Shown: positions 1-8,933, numbered from the stretch's first letter. The stretch is 64,000 nucleotides of DNA from Pseudomonadota bacterium (GCA_022360105.1 JAKSDL010000075.1:1-64000); one strand, 5' to 3'. The notes: generated by a model from the sequence alone, not told the origin. A program made the numbers and translations.

Positions 1-1
1 A

Positions 2-646
2 AAGGCTCTTAAATTGCCTAAAACCGACTACTACAGAATAGTCAGCTGGCTAAACAGTACCATGGGATTGAAGCTGGATCCTAATGAAGTGATGGTGTCT
101 AACAAGCTTTCAAAAAGGATCTATAACTATTTCCTGCATTCTGCAACTGTTGACTATCCTGAGCTTTCCATCGAGCAACGAGGAAATCAAGCTTATACAA
201 AATGGCGGAATCTTCTGTTTGAGCTGACAGACCAAATACCAGCGCTGAACAAAGTGGTGAGTGAGTTGCCTGGGGAAGATCCGGCACCTGTGCTTGATGT
301 GCTGGCTAAACAGCTTTCACCGTTTGTCGCTCAATACATGGGGGATACCTGGGAAAAGCAAAATCCAATCACTAGCGGGAGACCAAACCTGAATTTAATG
401 CTGATTGTTCACCCGGAAAAGCATGAGAGCACAGAAGACAGCACACGATTGTTTAAAGAGATTTTAGGCATTTTTACAAAAAACATTTTCCAGTTGGTAC
501 TTGAAATTAAACAACACAAGGAAACGCTCAAGGCACTATTTGAGCAAAGAACTCAATCAGATACCGGATCAAGTGCCAGTGCCGAATCAGTTGACATGAG
601 GCAGGAAAGTGTGAAGAACCTCACCAAACTGTTAAGCGAAGGTTAG
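2..646 (+). CDS. Unknown protein, 5' end outside window
   Basis: The reading frame is open to the left edge of the window, so the true start is probably upstream; a TTG at 14 is the first possible start inside. The visible ~214 residues are soluble-looking and mostly helical by composition, with a charged C-terminal stretch (around residues 160-190) that could form a coiled coil, and a Ser/Ala-rich segment before the end. I recognise no domain, membrane segment or catalytic motif. A 400-bp gap follows, so it is probably the last gene of its transcription unit. Function unknown. Confidence 0.6.
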   Translation, partial: KALKLPKTDYYRIVSWLNSTMGLKLDPNEVMVSNKLSKRIYNYFLHSATVDYPELSIEQRGNQAYTKWRNLLFELTDQIPALNKVVSELPGEDPAPVLDVLAKQLSPFVAQYMGDTWEKQNPITSGRPNLNLMLIVHPEKHESTEDSTRLFKEILGIFTKNIFQLVLEIKQHKETLKALFEQRTQSDTGSSASAESVDMRQESVKNLTKLLSEG

Positions 647-1046
647 TTGAAAGCCAACTCACATTTCGTTTTTATCCTTTTTGATCATTTCATACTCATT
701 TTCCCGGCTTTTTCAAATTCCTAACAGTTATACTGCTATAATTTTAAGAAAGTTACATTTAAACTCCAACACAGCAGTTCGTTAGCAATCTTTCATTCAA
801 GAAGATTTTTCTTTTAGTGCATAATTATCAATCAGATAATAATAATTGAACACTGCACCTTTGAAAGAAAGCTATTTTTTTCTTGATGAAAAAATCCCCT
901 TATTGTAAAAAAAAGAAATAACAGTCAAATTTAAGTTAGAAAAATCAACTACTTAAACAAAGATCGCATATCGAAGATTAGCGGTTTATCAATACAACAA
1001 AACAATCTGGTAACACAGTTTATTAGAATTGAAGTCAGCCGGGTTT
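647..1046. other. 400-bp intergenic region without a gene
   Basis: AT-rich spacer between two plus-strand genes. A TATAAT-like box lies near 735 but has no convincing -35 partner, so I do not call a promoter. No tRNA-like or strong hairpin structure was seen. The short string TGAACACTG followed by CACCTTTG (about 847-863) recurs with an insertion near 25248-25271; this may be chance. Confidence 0.5.
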
Positions 1047-2189
1047 ATGGAAAAAACAAGTAAACAGGAACGGATTTTTGAAACGATATATGGCAAGGTC
1101 AGTAAAAATTCATTGAGTCTTGCACATCCGCGATTCAAAGCTCGCGCTGACAGGTTGGATCTTATTACCAACAGCATGGTCGGTATTAAGGCTACTATCG
1201 GAGGGAAAAACTTCACCGTTTGCGATTTAAGTGAGACAGGGTTTTCTTATGCTGAAAAAGTGCCGGTTAAGAAGAATCTGAGTTTTAAACAGGTCAAGGT
1301 TAAGGTCGATCAAATCGCTGGTTCCAACCATGGCAAAGCTCTAAAATGTCTCTGTTTTTATGAGGGTCAATCCGAACGTGGCGGGGTTGAAACAAAAGGA
1401 ACCATAAAAAACCACGTCCTCTTCCTGGTATTAACTGCTGATGAAATTAAACGAACAGTGACATCCTATCTGCAGAGTAAGGCTATCCGTCGAAGTCATG
1501 ATCCACAAGGGTTCTTCCATAAGCTTGATCTGATACTTGAACATTCAAACAAAATAAAACGGGAAGGATGTAGCGAGTCAACACTCGGTATTGTCATGAA
1601 TACGACCTTTCAAAATCTTATTTTGGAAATTGGTGCGCCTGTAGAGGTTTTTGACAAGCTTTATCAAGGGTTTATCAACAGGCCCGTATATGTGAAATAT
1701 GGTGTTTCCGTTAGTGAGAAAAAAGATGCGATGAACCTGCTCAAGTTTGCGAAAGTAAAGAACGCAACTTTTCTGCATACCGGCAATGCTGAGTCTAATC
1801 CTGCAGCCAAACAACGCCTGGAACTCATTAAAACTCTAAATCAAAAATACGGTTTTAAAGATTTTGTGCTGGTCTTATGGAAAAATTGTTTGAAGCACTA
1901 CGATTTGAACCCCGACTTGCTGCTTCCAAAAATAGAAAAAGAAAAAGTTGCAGTGATTTTGAAAGAGGAAAAGTCTCGTTTTGACGGTGCCCTGGAGAAA
2001 TTGGCTGATCCTGAGTTTATCGAAGGAGACTCAAAGGGATTGGAGCAGTTCATTTGTGACGGCCTTTACTGGTACCTTATTGAAAAGGACAAAAAGTATT
2101 TTGACAGGGAAGTAATTAAAAAAGATATTCGCATTATTCTGACTAAGAGCTATGCAGACTGCCTGGCTCTGGAAAGCAAACGAAATTAA
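1047..2189 (+). CDS. PilZ-domain (probable c-di-GMP-binding) protein with long unknown C-terminus
   Basis: The N-terminal ~110 residues carry both signatures of a PilZ domain: RFKAR (RxxxR) and, 27 residues later, DLSETG (DxSxxG), the two loops that grip cyclic di-GMP. The remaining ~270 residues are not recognised; they are charged, lack membrane segments and look helical. PilZ proteins are cytoplasmic c-di-GMP effectors, often acting on flagella, pili or exopolysaccharide, which would fit the motility genes in this window. I place the start at the ATG at 1047; a TTG 18 bases earlier is in frame, and neither has a good ribosome-binding site. The domain call rests on two motifs with the right spacing; the C-terminal role is unknown. 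Confidence 0.6.
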   Translation: MEKTSKQERIFETIYGKVSKNSLSLAHPRFKARADRLDLITNSMVGIKATIGGKNFTVCDLSETGFSYAEKVPVKKNLSFKQVKVKVDQIAGSNHGKALKCLCFYEGQSERGGVETKGTIKNHVLFLVLTADEIKRTVTSYLQSKAIRRSHDPQGFFHKLDLILEHSNKIKREGCSESTLGIVMNTTFQNLILEIGAPVEVFDKLYQGFINRPVYVKYGVSVSEKKDAMNLLKFAKVKNATFLHTGNAESNPAAKQRLELIKTLNQKYGFKDFVLVLWKNCLKHYDLNPDLLLPKIEKEKVAVILKEEKSRFDGALEKLADPEFIEGDSKGLEQFICDGLYWYLIEKDKKYFDREVIKKDIRIILTKSYADCLALESKRN

Positions 2190-2420
2190 GTATCCCCAAG
2201 CTGATAGCTAATTCCCCCTGATACCCAGCAACAGCATTATTTTTTTGTTATTCCTCCAATAAAAGTAGCTCTGTTCATTGATGCCTTCAGCTATTGTCTA
2301 ATTTAATCATTGCCTAAGATTTCAAACCTTGTTAAGTTAATAATTTATTGTTGATTGGGGACAAAAAGATCTTAAGTTTGGGTAAAGGTAATAAAATCAG
2401 TCAACACAGTTTTACCACGA

Positions 2421-2443
2421 TAACCTTTGAATATGATAGGTTA
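2421..2443 (+). promoter_or_regulatory. Small dyad upstream of rpmB
   Basis: TAACCT (2421-2426) and AGGTTA (2438-2443) form a 6-bp inverted repeat 33 bases upstream of rpmB, and AGGTTA recurs directly at 2460-2465 where it could also serve as the weak ribosome-binding site. It could be a leader hairpin or operator. The stem is short and may be coincidental. Confidence 0.2.
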
Positions 2444-2475
2444 ACTTATTACGACTATTAGGTTAGAATTAGAAA

Positions 2476-2667
2476 ATGGCAAATAAATGTGAAGTTTGTG
2501 GCAAGGGACCGATCACTGGAAATAATGTCAGCCATGCACACAACAAAACTAAAAAAAGGTGGTTACCAAATCTGCAGAAGGTTAATGTAAAAAAACCAAA
2601 TGGCAATCACGTTGCAATGAAAGTGTGCACAAGCTGTATTCGATCGGGTAGGATTTCAGCAGCTTAA
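2476..2667 (+). CDS. rpmB: 50S ribosomal protein L28
   Basis: A 63-residue protein matching bL28, a large-subunit ribosomal protein. It begins with the family-typical [12 protein letters not shown] and has the KRRWxPNLQ-like segment (here [11 protein letters not shown]). Cys5, Cys8, Cys51 and Cys54 give the paired CxxC motifs of the zinc-binding (C+) form of L28. Length is normal for the family. The next gene starts 26 bases downstream on the same strand, so the two may be cotranscribed. The reading is secure. Confidence 0.95.
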   Translation: MANKCEVCGKGPITGNNVSHAHNKTKKRWLPNLQKVNVKKPNGNHVAMKVCTSCIRSGRISAA

Positions 2668-2693
2668 CCAACATTGTAGGTAGACGGTACATT

Positions 2694-3296
2694 ATGAAAT
2701 TTACAAATAAGAATGTGTTTGAAGCTTCCAGACATGAAATAGCGCCGGAGCAGTGTTTAAAAGAACGTAAAAAAAACATGCCTCCGATTATCCTGGATAT
2801 TCGCTCCCAGGATGATTATAAAGCCCAGCATTTAATTGGTGCGTACTCGCTACCGGTTGATAAATTAGAAAACAGCCTGACTCAAATCCCACCATATGCC
2901 CAAGTGATTTTGTACGCAGACGGCAATGATGAGAACACTGCGAAATCAGTGGAAATGATGGTTAAAAACAAGTTTACGGACGTCTCTTTCGTTAAGGGCG
3001 GCATTGAAAAACTTATGGATGCCATAAAAAACGCTGATGACGAAATTATCCTAAGCGAATTCCCTGAAGAACAATGGGAAGCAAAAATTGAAAATGTCCT
3101 GAACGAGAAAATTCGCCCCACCTTAGCAGCAGATGGCGGCGGGCTTCAAGTTGTCAAGATCGAAAAGGAAAAAGTACACATTCACTACGAAGGGGCTTGT
3201 CGGGGATGCGCCAGCGCAGCGACGGGAACCTTGAACTTTATAAGAAATACACTGAGCACATCTTTGAATCACGAAATTGATGTGATTATGGCTTAG
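2694..3296 (+). CDS. Rhodanese-like domain fused to NifU C-terminal (Fe-S scaffold) domain
   Basis: The protein has two parts. Residues ~12-112 look like a rhodanese domain (ILDIRSQDDYKAQHLIGA, then a Val-Ile-Leu strand and KGGIEKL). In the loop that should carry the catalytic cysteine (C-x-x-G-x-R) it reads YADGNDENT, with no cysteine, so sulfurtransferase activity is unlikely. Residues ~125-200 are a NifU C-terminal domain with AADGGGLQVV and the CRGC pair at Cys169/Cys172, which in NfuA/NifU proteins holds a transferable 4Fe-4S cluster. The likely role is as a cytoplasmic Fe-S carrier with an inactive rhodanese as targeting or binding module. It follows rpmB closely and precedes gmk by 80 bases. 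Confidence 0.8.
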   Translation: MKFTNKNVFEASRHEIAPEQCLKERKKNMPPIILDIRSQDDYKAQHLIGAYSLPVDKLENSLTQIPPYAQVILYADGNDENTAKSVEMMVKNKFTDVSFVKGGIEKLMDAIKNADDEIILSEFPEEQWEAKIENVLNEKIRPTLAADGGGLQVVKIEKEKVHIHYEGACRGCASAATGTLNFIRNTLSTSLNHEIDVIMA

Positions 3297-3306
3297 AAAT
3301 TTATCA

Positions 3307-3334
3307 GCAGCTTTTGTGAATTGTCGAAAGCTGC
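3307..3334 (+). terminator. Possible hairpin after the rhodanese-NifU gene
   Basis: GCAGCTTT (3307-3314) and AAAGCTGC (3327-3334) form a perfect 8-bp stem with a 12-base loop, starting 11 bases after the stop codon. It is followed by a pyrimidine-rich stretch but not a clean T-run, so termination is plausible rather than certain. Confidence 0.35.
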
Positions 3335-3376
3335 AACCTTTCCTTATTCCTGCCAGATAAAATAATAAACCGATCC

Positions 3377-3949
3377 ATGGAGATCATCCGGCCGAAGTTA
3401 TTTGTTGTTTCCGCCCCTAGTGGTGCAGGAAAGACAACAATTATTCATCGTGCAATCGATGTTGTTCCAGAACTTGTCCTGTCCGTATCACACACATCTA
3501 GAAGTCCGCGTGAAGGAGAAATAGATGGTTCAGACTATTTCTTCTTAAATACTGATGAATTTAAAAAGAAAATTGAAAAGAAGGAATTTCTTGAATGGGC
3601 GGAAGTACACGGTAATTATTACGGAACGTCAATCAAGGAGATTAACAAACGGATTAAAAAAGGTGAAACAGTAATCTTGGATATCGATGTGCAAGGGGCA
3701 CAACAAGTGCGGAAAAATGAGGATATCAAACCTCTGTATATCTTTATTGAACCGCCTTCCATGGATGAATTGACAAATCGCTTGGTAAACAGGGGAACAG
3801 AAACAGAAGAAACCTTGCAAAAGCGAATAAAGAATGCGAAACATGAGCTGACGTTTAAAAATCAATATGATTTTGTTATAGTAAATGACCAGCTAGACAA
3901 GGCAGTTGAAGAGTTTGTGGGAATTATAACAAACAATTTTTCAGATTGA
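3377..3949 (+). CDS. gmk: Guanylate kinase
   Basis: Phosphorylates GMP to GDP with ATP, a required step in making GTP and, indirectly, (p)ppGpp. The N-terminus carries the P-loop SAPSGAGKTT (Lys19), followed by the GMP-binding signature SVSHTSRSPREGEIDG and, later, EWAEVHGNYYGT, all typical of the family. At 190 residues it has the usual length, apart from a shortened C-terminus. It lies 56 bases upstream of the relA-type gene, the same order as in many bacteria, but without rpoZ between them. Confidence 0.95.
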   Translation: MEIIRPKLFVVSAPSGAGKTTIIHRAIDVVPELVLSVSHTSRSPREGEIDGSDYFFLNTDEFKKKIEKKEFLEWAEVHGNYYGTSIKEINKRIKKGETVILDIDVQGAQQVRKNEDIKPLYIFIEPPSMDELTNRLVNRGTETEETLQKRIKNAKHELTFKNQYDFVIVNDQLDKAVEEFVGIITNNFSD

Positions 3950-4005
3950 TTCATCGGCACATTTTCGGGTTATGACGATTGGATAGGAAACCAAGGTTGA
4001 AATAA

Positions 4006-6159
4006 ATGATCCGTATTGAAGAAATAATCTCGTCGTTTCAAGAATACACTGAAAACAAGATTGACTGCAGCCCCATTCAAAAGGCATACGTTCTTGCAGC
4101 CAAAGCACAGCCCTCATTAAAAATCCTTCCTCGCAACGAATTGCAAAGCGCCCTGGAAGTCGCTGATGTGTTGATCGGATTACGTTTGGATATTCAATGC
4201 ATTGTTTCCGGTATTTTAAACGGCGTACTCACCGAAGGAAAAATCAGCATCGATGAAGTTCAAGATCTGATGGGTGAAGAAACCGCGAGTATTGTGGCAG
4301 GCATGAACAATATTCGTATGGTTTTCAGGATAGAGGACGAAAAAGAGCGTATTGCCGAGAAAATGAGGCAAATGGTTTTCGCCTCCTCCAAGGATATCCG
4401 CATAATTTTTGTAAGTCTGGCTGCCAGGCTTGTGCGGATGCGCAGTGGTACGCGTTTAAGCGGTCTTAGAATTACTGCCATTGCCAGGGAAACTCTGCAG
4501 ATTTACGCTCCCATCGCTGATCGTCTTGGTCTGTCCCATATCAAAGTTGAGCTGGAAGATCTGTGCTTTTCGTATATTCATCCCAAAGAATCAAAAGAGC
4601 TGGATGAGTTCCGTCAAAATAACGAGGGGTTGCATAAAAAGACTCTTCAAAGGCTTCATGAAGAAATTTTGTCTCTCATGAAAGCAAACAAGATTGATGG
4701 TAAAGTGAAAGGTAGGATTAAACATAACTTTTCAGTTTATCAAAAATCAAAACGAATTGGGGTGGATTATGATCAACTACACGACTTGCTGGGTGTAAGG
4801 ATCATTGTGGACGATATAGACCAGTGTTACAAGGTTCTTGGATTAATAAACAGTCATTTTCAACCGGTAACCGAGAGTTTTAAAGACTATATTTCATTCC
4901 CAAAACCAAACGGGTACCAATCCCTTCATATTGACGTCTACACCAACGACGGTATCGGCTTTGATGTCCAAATCAGGACAGCCGACATGGACAATATCGC
5001 GGAGCGTGGCGTTGCAGCCCACTGGGCGTATAAAGCAACTTCCAACGATAACCAGGCCACCAGTGAAAACACCTCCTGGTTGCATGATCTTTCCAATAGC
5101 CTTGATGTAGCTTTGGATGCCACTGAATCCCTGGAGATTTTTACTCGGGAGCTCTACTCTGATTTTGTTTACGTATTTACTCCCAAGGGCAAGATCATCA
5201 AGCTTCAAAAGGGTGCCTGTGTCATCGATTTCGCTTATTCCATCCATACAGAGGTAGGACATACCTGCGTCGGGGCTAAGATCAACGGTCGAAATGTAGC
5301 GATTAAAACGGAACTCAAACATGGTGACAAAGTTGAGATTTTAACATCTTCCAAACAGTCTCCCTCCAGGGACTGGCTGCATTTTGCCGTCACCTCGCGA
5401 GCACTTTCCAAAATTCGCTCCCATCTCAGAAAGGAAGAACGAACTGAAGCAGAAGCTCTCGGTAAGGAGATGTTTCATGAGAAAATTGTTGAATTAGGAA
5501 AGAGGACCAGGGATGTATTAAAGTCTTCGGAATTGAAGTCCTTTCTCTCGGACGCCGGTTATGCCGATATAAATAGTTACTACATACATATCGGTTATGG
5601 AAAAATAAATCTCAGTGAACTTGATCATCTGTTCTCGCCACCCTCCCAGAAAAAGAAATCAGTCTCCAAACCACAACAACGAATTCAACCCAAACTGGAC
5701 CCCAAAGCCAAAAGGGTTGTGAATGTGAGCGGTATTGACAATATGATGGTCAAATATGCCAACTGCTGTAATCCTGTGAAGGGAGATGATATTGTTGGTT
5801 TGATAACCCAGGGGCAGGGTGTTTCAGTTCATTTGAAGAGTTGCGAGAATATAAAAACGCAAAGCTATGATCCGGACAGACTGATTGATGTTCAATGGGT
5901 GAGATCTGCAGCAGAAAAACTACCGGTAAAACTAAAACTTACCTTTGACACTCTTATGAAGACCAATCTTATGATCATGAAGGTATTGGCTGCCGCAAAG
6001 GTCGATTTGCTTGAAAACAATATGAAACAGGTTGACAACCGCAGCCAGCAGGAATTGAAGATTTTGGTGGATAATACTGAACAACTGGATAAAATTATCA
6101 GCCGCTTAAATTCCATTAAATCGGTTAACGCTCAAAGGTCAAGAGAGTATATAAATTAG
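4006..6159 (+). CDS. relA: RelA/SpoT-family (p)ppGpp synthetase with degenerate hydrolase domain
   Basis: A long RSH protein with the standard order: N-terminal HD-like region (~1-190), synthetase (~240-350), TGS (~385-445), Cys-containing helical/ZBD region (YANCCNPV near 588) and C-terminal ACT-like region. The HD region has lost the His-Asp pair (SGILNGVL where active enzymes read ALLHD), so hydrolysis is improbable, as in E. coli RelA. The synthetase keeps HDLLGVRII, PKPNGYQSLH and MDNIAERGVAAHWAYK. Two differences are visible: the usual catalytic Glu of ExQIRT is Asp (DVQIRT, residue 320), and the RxKD/ExDD loop reads SFKD. It would make the alarmone at the ribosome during amino-acid starvation. 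Its stop codon abuts that of the convergent radical SAM gene. Confidence 0.9.
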   Translation: MIRIEEIISSFQEYTENKIDCSPIQKAYVLAAKAQPSLKILPRNELQSALEVADVLIGLRLDIQCIVSGILNGVLTEGKISIDEVQDLMGEETASIVAGMNNIRMVFRIEDEKERIAEKMRQMVFASSKDIRIIFVSLAARLVRMRSGTRLSGLRITAIARETLQIYAPIADRLGLSHIKVELEDLCFSYIHPKESKELDEFRQNNEGLHKKTLQRLHEEILSLMKANKIDGKVKGRIKHNFSVYQKSKRIGVDYDQLHDLLGVRIIVDDIDQCYKVLGLINSHFQPVTESFKDYISFPKPNGYQSLHIDVYTNDGIGFDVQIRTADMDNIAERGVAAHWAYKATSNDNQATSENTSWLHDLSNSLDVALDATESLEIFTRELYSDFVYVFTPKGKIIKLQKGACVIDFAYSIHTEVGHTCVGAKINGRNVAIKTELKHGDKVEILTSSKQSPSRDWLHFAVTSRALSKIRSHLRKEERTEAEALGKEMFHEKIVELGKRTRDVLKSSELKSFLSDAGYADINSYYIHIGYGKINLSELDHLFSPPSQKKKSVSKPQQRIQPKLDPKAKRVVNVSGIDNMMVKYANCCNPVKGDDIVGLITQGQGVSVHLKSCENIKTQSYDPDRLIDVQWVRSAAEKLPVKLKLTFDTLMKTNLMIMKVLAAAKVDLLENNMKQVDNRSQQELKILVDNTEQLDKIISRLNSIKSVNAQRSREYIN

Positions 6160-7749
6160 CTACAACAAATAATTACGCCATTCCCACTTCAGCTGATTGT
6201 TATTGATCGAATAAAATATACTGTCTCTGTCGACTGCGTATTCAAGAATTTCCTGGGCTCTGGCTACCGATTGCTGCATTCTTTCATGAATACGTTCGGC
6301 TAGTCCAATTATTGCCTCATCCTTGGTACAAGACGCTTGTTCCAACTCCCACCTGCCTTCTTCCTCGATAACATTTTCCATCATCATCTGGTAGATGAAG
6401 AGAAATCTCTCCAGATTGTTAATTTTCCAGGCTTCATCCTCAGTTGCAGTCCCCTTGTTCATTTTTTCGCGGATCTCTTCCAGCTCTTTCCTGGTCTCAT
6501 AATCCCATTCTTCGGCAATGGCATTTAAGGCACTTTTATCAACGGAATCTGTTTCAACAATAGCGTGATTGGCATGGTATTCATCCCAGTTATCCGTGAG
6601 AATGGTCAAATCGTATTGATCGTTATCGTCCCTAACAGCAGTTCCGGGAAACGGAGCGAGTAAGTGAAATCCGTACATACCCCCGAGTTTTTCGATTGTG
6701 TTGCCGTAGTCCTGGGTTTCTTTCAAACTTTTCGGCGATTCTCCGGGTAAACCGAGAATAAATGATACATGAGGTTGAATACCGGCGTCAGAGCACATTT
6801 TTACTGCCCGTTCAACTTTTTCCAGGGTAATGTTTTTCTTAATCGTCTTCAATATGTCGTGATTAGCACTTTCAACTCCAAAACTGATCGTGCTGCAACC
6901 CGCTTCTTTCATTTTTATTAAGAGCTCGGTTGAAACAGTATCCACCCTGGCAAAGGAAGACCAGGTAATGTTAAGTTTCCTGCGAATTATTTCATTACAA
7001 ATTGCCAGGCAGTGGGACGACTTGGCTGTAAAAAGATCATCGGAAATGTTGATCTGGGGGAAATTTAACGTTGAAAGCATTTCCAATTCATCACAAACGG
7101 CGATGGGATCTCGATATCGAACCTTAGCGCCAACCATTTTTCGTCCGACACAGAATATGCAGCGAAATGGGCATCCCCTGCTTGTCGTAATACTGATCGG
7201 CGTGTGCAATGCCCTGTAACGTCCAAGGGGCAATAAATGTCTTGCAGGCAAAGGCAGGGTGTCTACATCAAGGTATTCTCTTTGCTCATTGATCTTGATC
7301 TGATTCTCATCCCTGTAGGCTAATCCCTTTATTTGCGACCAATCTCTGCCATTGCTGGCCTGACTGGCAACTTCTACAATGGTTTGCTCCCCTTCACCGA
7401 CCGCAATAAGATCCAATGCCGGGTATGCTGACAATGTTTCCAGGGCACAAAAAGAGACATGAGGTCCGCCCATTAGAGTCAATAGTTCCGGATTGATCTT
7501 TTTTGCGTCCTTAACCACCTGGATTGCTGCATTGAACGTCATTGTAACGGATGTCACTCCCAGTAGATCCGGCTTGAATGTTTGTAAGTGTCGGGTCAAT
7601 ACTTCATATGAATAGGGGAAAACTGAAAAATCGACTATCTGGGTTTCGAATCCGGCTTGTTCCAAAACCGCTCCCAAAAATGAGATGCCCAGCGGGGGCG
7701 TGGGGCCTTCGGTAATTGGACAAAATGGATTGACTAGTAAGCAACGCAT
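6160..7749 (-). CDS. B12-binding-domain radical SAM protein
   Basis: Residues ~1-130 form a cobalamin-binding-type Rossmann domain (LLVNPFCP near the start, then PDLLGVTSVTMTF and GGPHVSF), and the middle holds a radical SAM core with CPFRCIFC (CxxxCxxC) near residue 195, preceded by ITTSRG, and later TISFGVES and GLPGES motifs. The ~200-residue C-terminus is acidic and helical and not recognised. Members of this class do methylations or other radical reactions on peptides, lipids or cofactors; the substrate cannot be told from sequence. It ends exactly where relA ends on the opposite strand, leaving no intergenic terminator. Upstream (7750-7934) are 185 bases with no gene. Confidence 0.85.
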   Translation of the reverse strand: MRCLLVNPFCPITEGPTPPLGISFLGAVLEQAGFETQIVDFSVFPYSYEVLTRHLQTFKPDLLGVTSVTMTFNAAIQVVKDAKKINPELLTLMGGPHVSFCALETLSAYPALDLIAVGEGEQTIVEVASQASNGRDWSQIKGLAYRDENQIKINEQREYLDVDTLPLPARHLLPLGRYRALHTPISITTSRGCPFRCIFCVGRKMVGAKVRYRDPIAVCDELEMLSTLNFPQINISDDLFTAKSSHCLAICNEIIRRKLNITWSSFARVDTVSTELLIKMKEAGCSTISFGVESANHDILKTIKKNITLEKVERAVKMCSDAGIQPHVSFILGLPGESPKSLKETQDYGNTIEKLGGMYGFHLLAPFPGTAVRDDNDQYDLTILTDNWDEYHANHAIVETDSVDKSALNAIAEEWDYETRKELEEIREKMNKGTATEDEAWKINNLERFLFIYQMMMENVIEEEGRWELEQASCTKDEAIIGLAERIHERMQQSVARAQEILEYAVDRDSIFYSINNNQLKWEWRNYLL

Positions 7750-7934
7750 GTTCAGGCGACTTGAAAGTGATTGTATGTTGAATGGCGATGGGCTTTACAG
7801 GGAGATCTGGCTATTCCGGTAGGATAGATTCACTTCAATGAAAAACCGTCAAGAATTAGTCGTTATTGTTACAACCAAGGCCGGCAGGTGTCAATTGCGT
7901 TGTTAGAAACACCATTGCGGGAGCACAACGCGAA

Positions 7935-8897
7935 TCACTTTTTACCAAAGGTGAGTTTGGAAAAACTTTTTTTGGATTTCTTTATCTCGGTGGCAGCATT
8001 GTTGTAACTATCTTCAATTCTCAGTGAGATTTGACCTTCTGTTTCACCGATATCGGCGGCCAGAATGGGGATATCGTTTAACTGGATTTGAGCATGATTT
8101 TTTACAATGCTTTGAATGGGTATGATCGATTTTTTTTGATAAGATTCCAGCAAATCTTTCGATGTCAGATTGATGGACCCCAGAATCCCTTTTAGTTCAT
8201 AACGGGAATGTTCAAGAACCAGGTTGGTAAAATACTGTTTGATCCTGGCATCATGATTTTGATGACCGCTGGCAGCCAATAGACCCTTTGCGCCTCTTTT
8301 CTCAATAATACGATCCAGTTGGTAAGTTGAGAAACAAAAGTCCCAGTTTGATACAAAATCATTTTGCTTCATTTGCAATGAAACATTGACACACGATTCG
8401 GAATTATCCATTACTTTTGCTTTGATCCTGTTTGAAACAACGCTTTTAAGTTTGCACTCGATTTGATGCACTTTCGACCAGCAACTTTCAAACAGCTTAA
8501 CTATTTTGCCAACAACCTTTTTAACTTCCTTGCTATTATTGTTTTCGAGGGAAAATCCATTGTGCAATCCGACCTTGCCGTCCTTGAAAAGTTTCTCTTT
8601 AGCCAATATCAGGTTGATGAACCTGTTGTCGGTATGGAACAGTGAATCCCTCATCAGGGGATTCAAACTGAAAATGAAAATCGGAGAAGGCTGGGCAAGT
8701 TCTTCCAGGTAGCGATTGAAACGCTTGCCGGATGAAATCTTAAAATTGAAGGAAAAGGTAAGATTAAACTCATCATACATGAAGATTTCGAGTTTATTCA
8801 AAAACTTCTGAAACACTACCTCCAGCGCAGAATAGTAACCATAGCTGACTTTTTCTCCGTTGGTGATATCGTATGGCCTTACGTTTTGCTCTGTCAT
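7935..8897 (-). CDS. fliM: FliM-like flagellar motor switch protein lacking the CheY-binding N-terminus
   Basis: The protein aligns by eye to FliM from the NVRPYD segment (residues 5-10), which in ordinary FliM sits about 40 residues in. It continues with a FliM middle domain and ends in a SpoA-type C-terminal domain (QIQLNDIPILAADIGETEGQ). The conserved N-terminal LSQxEIDALL-type peptide that docks phosphorylated CheY is absent. Basic residues dominate the last 20. It lies 36 bases downstream of the FliN-domain gene in the same orientation, so the two are probably one operon. Role: ring subunit of the flagellar C-ring that sets rotation direction. Similarity is diverged, and a type III secretion SctQ-like role is less likely given the chemotaxis genes nearby. 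Confidence 0.7.
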   Translation of the reverse strand: MTEQNVRPYDITNGEKVSYGYYSALEVVFQKFLNKLEIFMYDEFNLTFSFNFKISSGKRFNRYLEELAQPSPIFIFSLNPLMRDSLFHTDNRFINLILAKEKLFKDGKVGLHNGFSLENNNSKEVKKVVGKIVKLFESCWSKVHQIECKLKSVVSNRIKAKVMDNSESCVNVSLQMKQNDFVSNWDFCFSTYQLDRIIEKRGAKGLLAASGHQNHDARIKQYFTNLVLEHSRYELKGILGSINLTSKDLLESYQKKSIIPIQSIVKNHAQIQLNDIPILAADIGETEGQISLRIEDSYNNAATEIKKSKKSFSKLTFGKK

Positions 8898-8933
8898 ATG
8901 TGTCTGTTTATCGTGATTTTAGGCTAATGTATT

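Noticed and set aside
4481..4681. 66-codon plus-strand frame within relA
   Set aside because: It overlaps the confidently identified RelA coding frame and has no features of its own.
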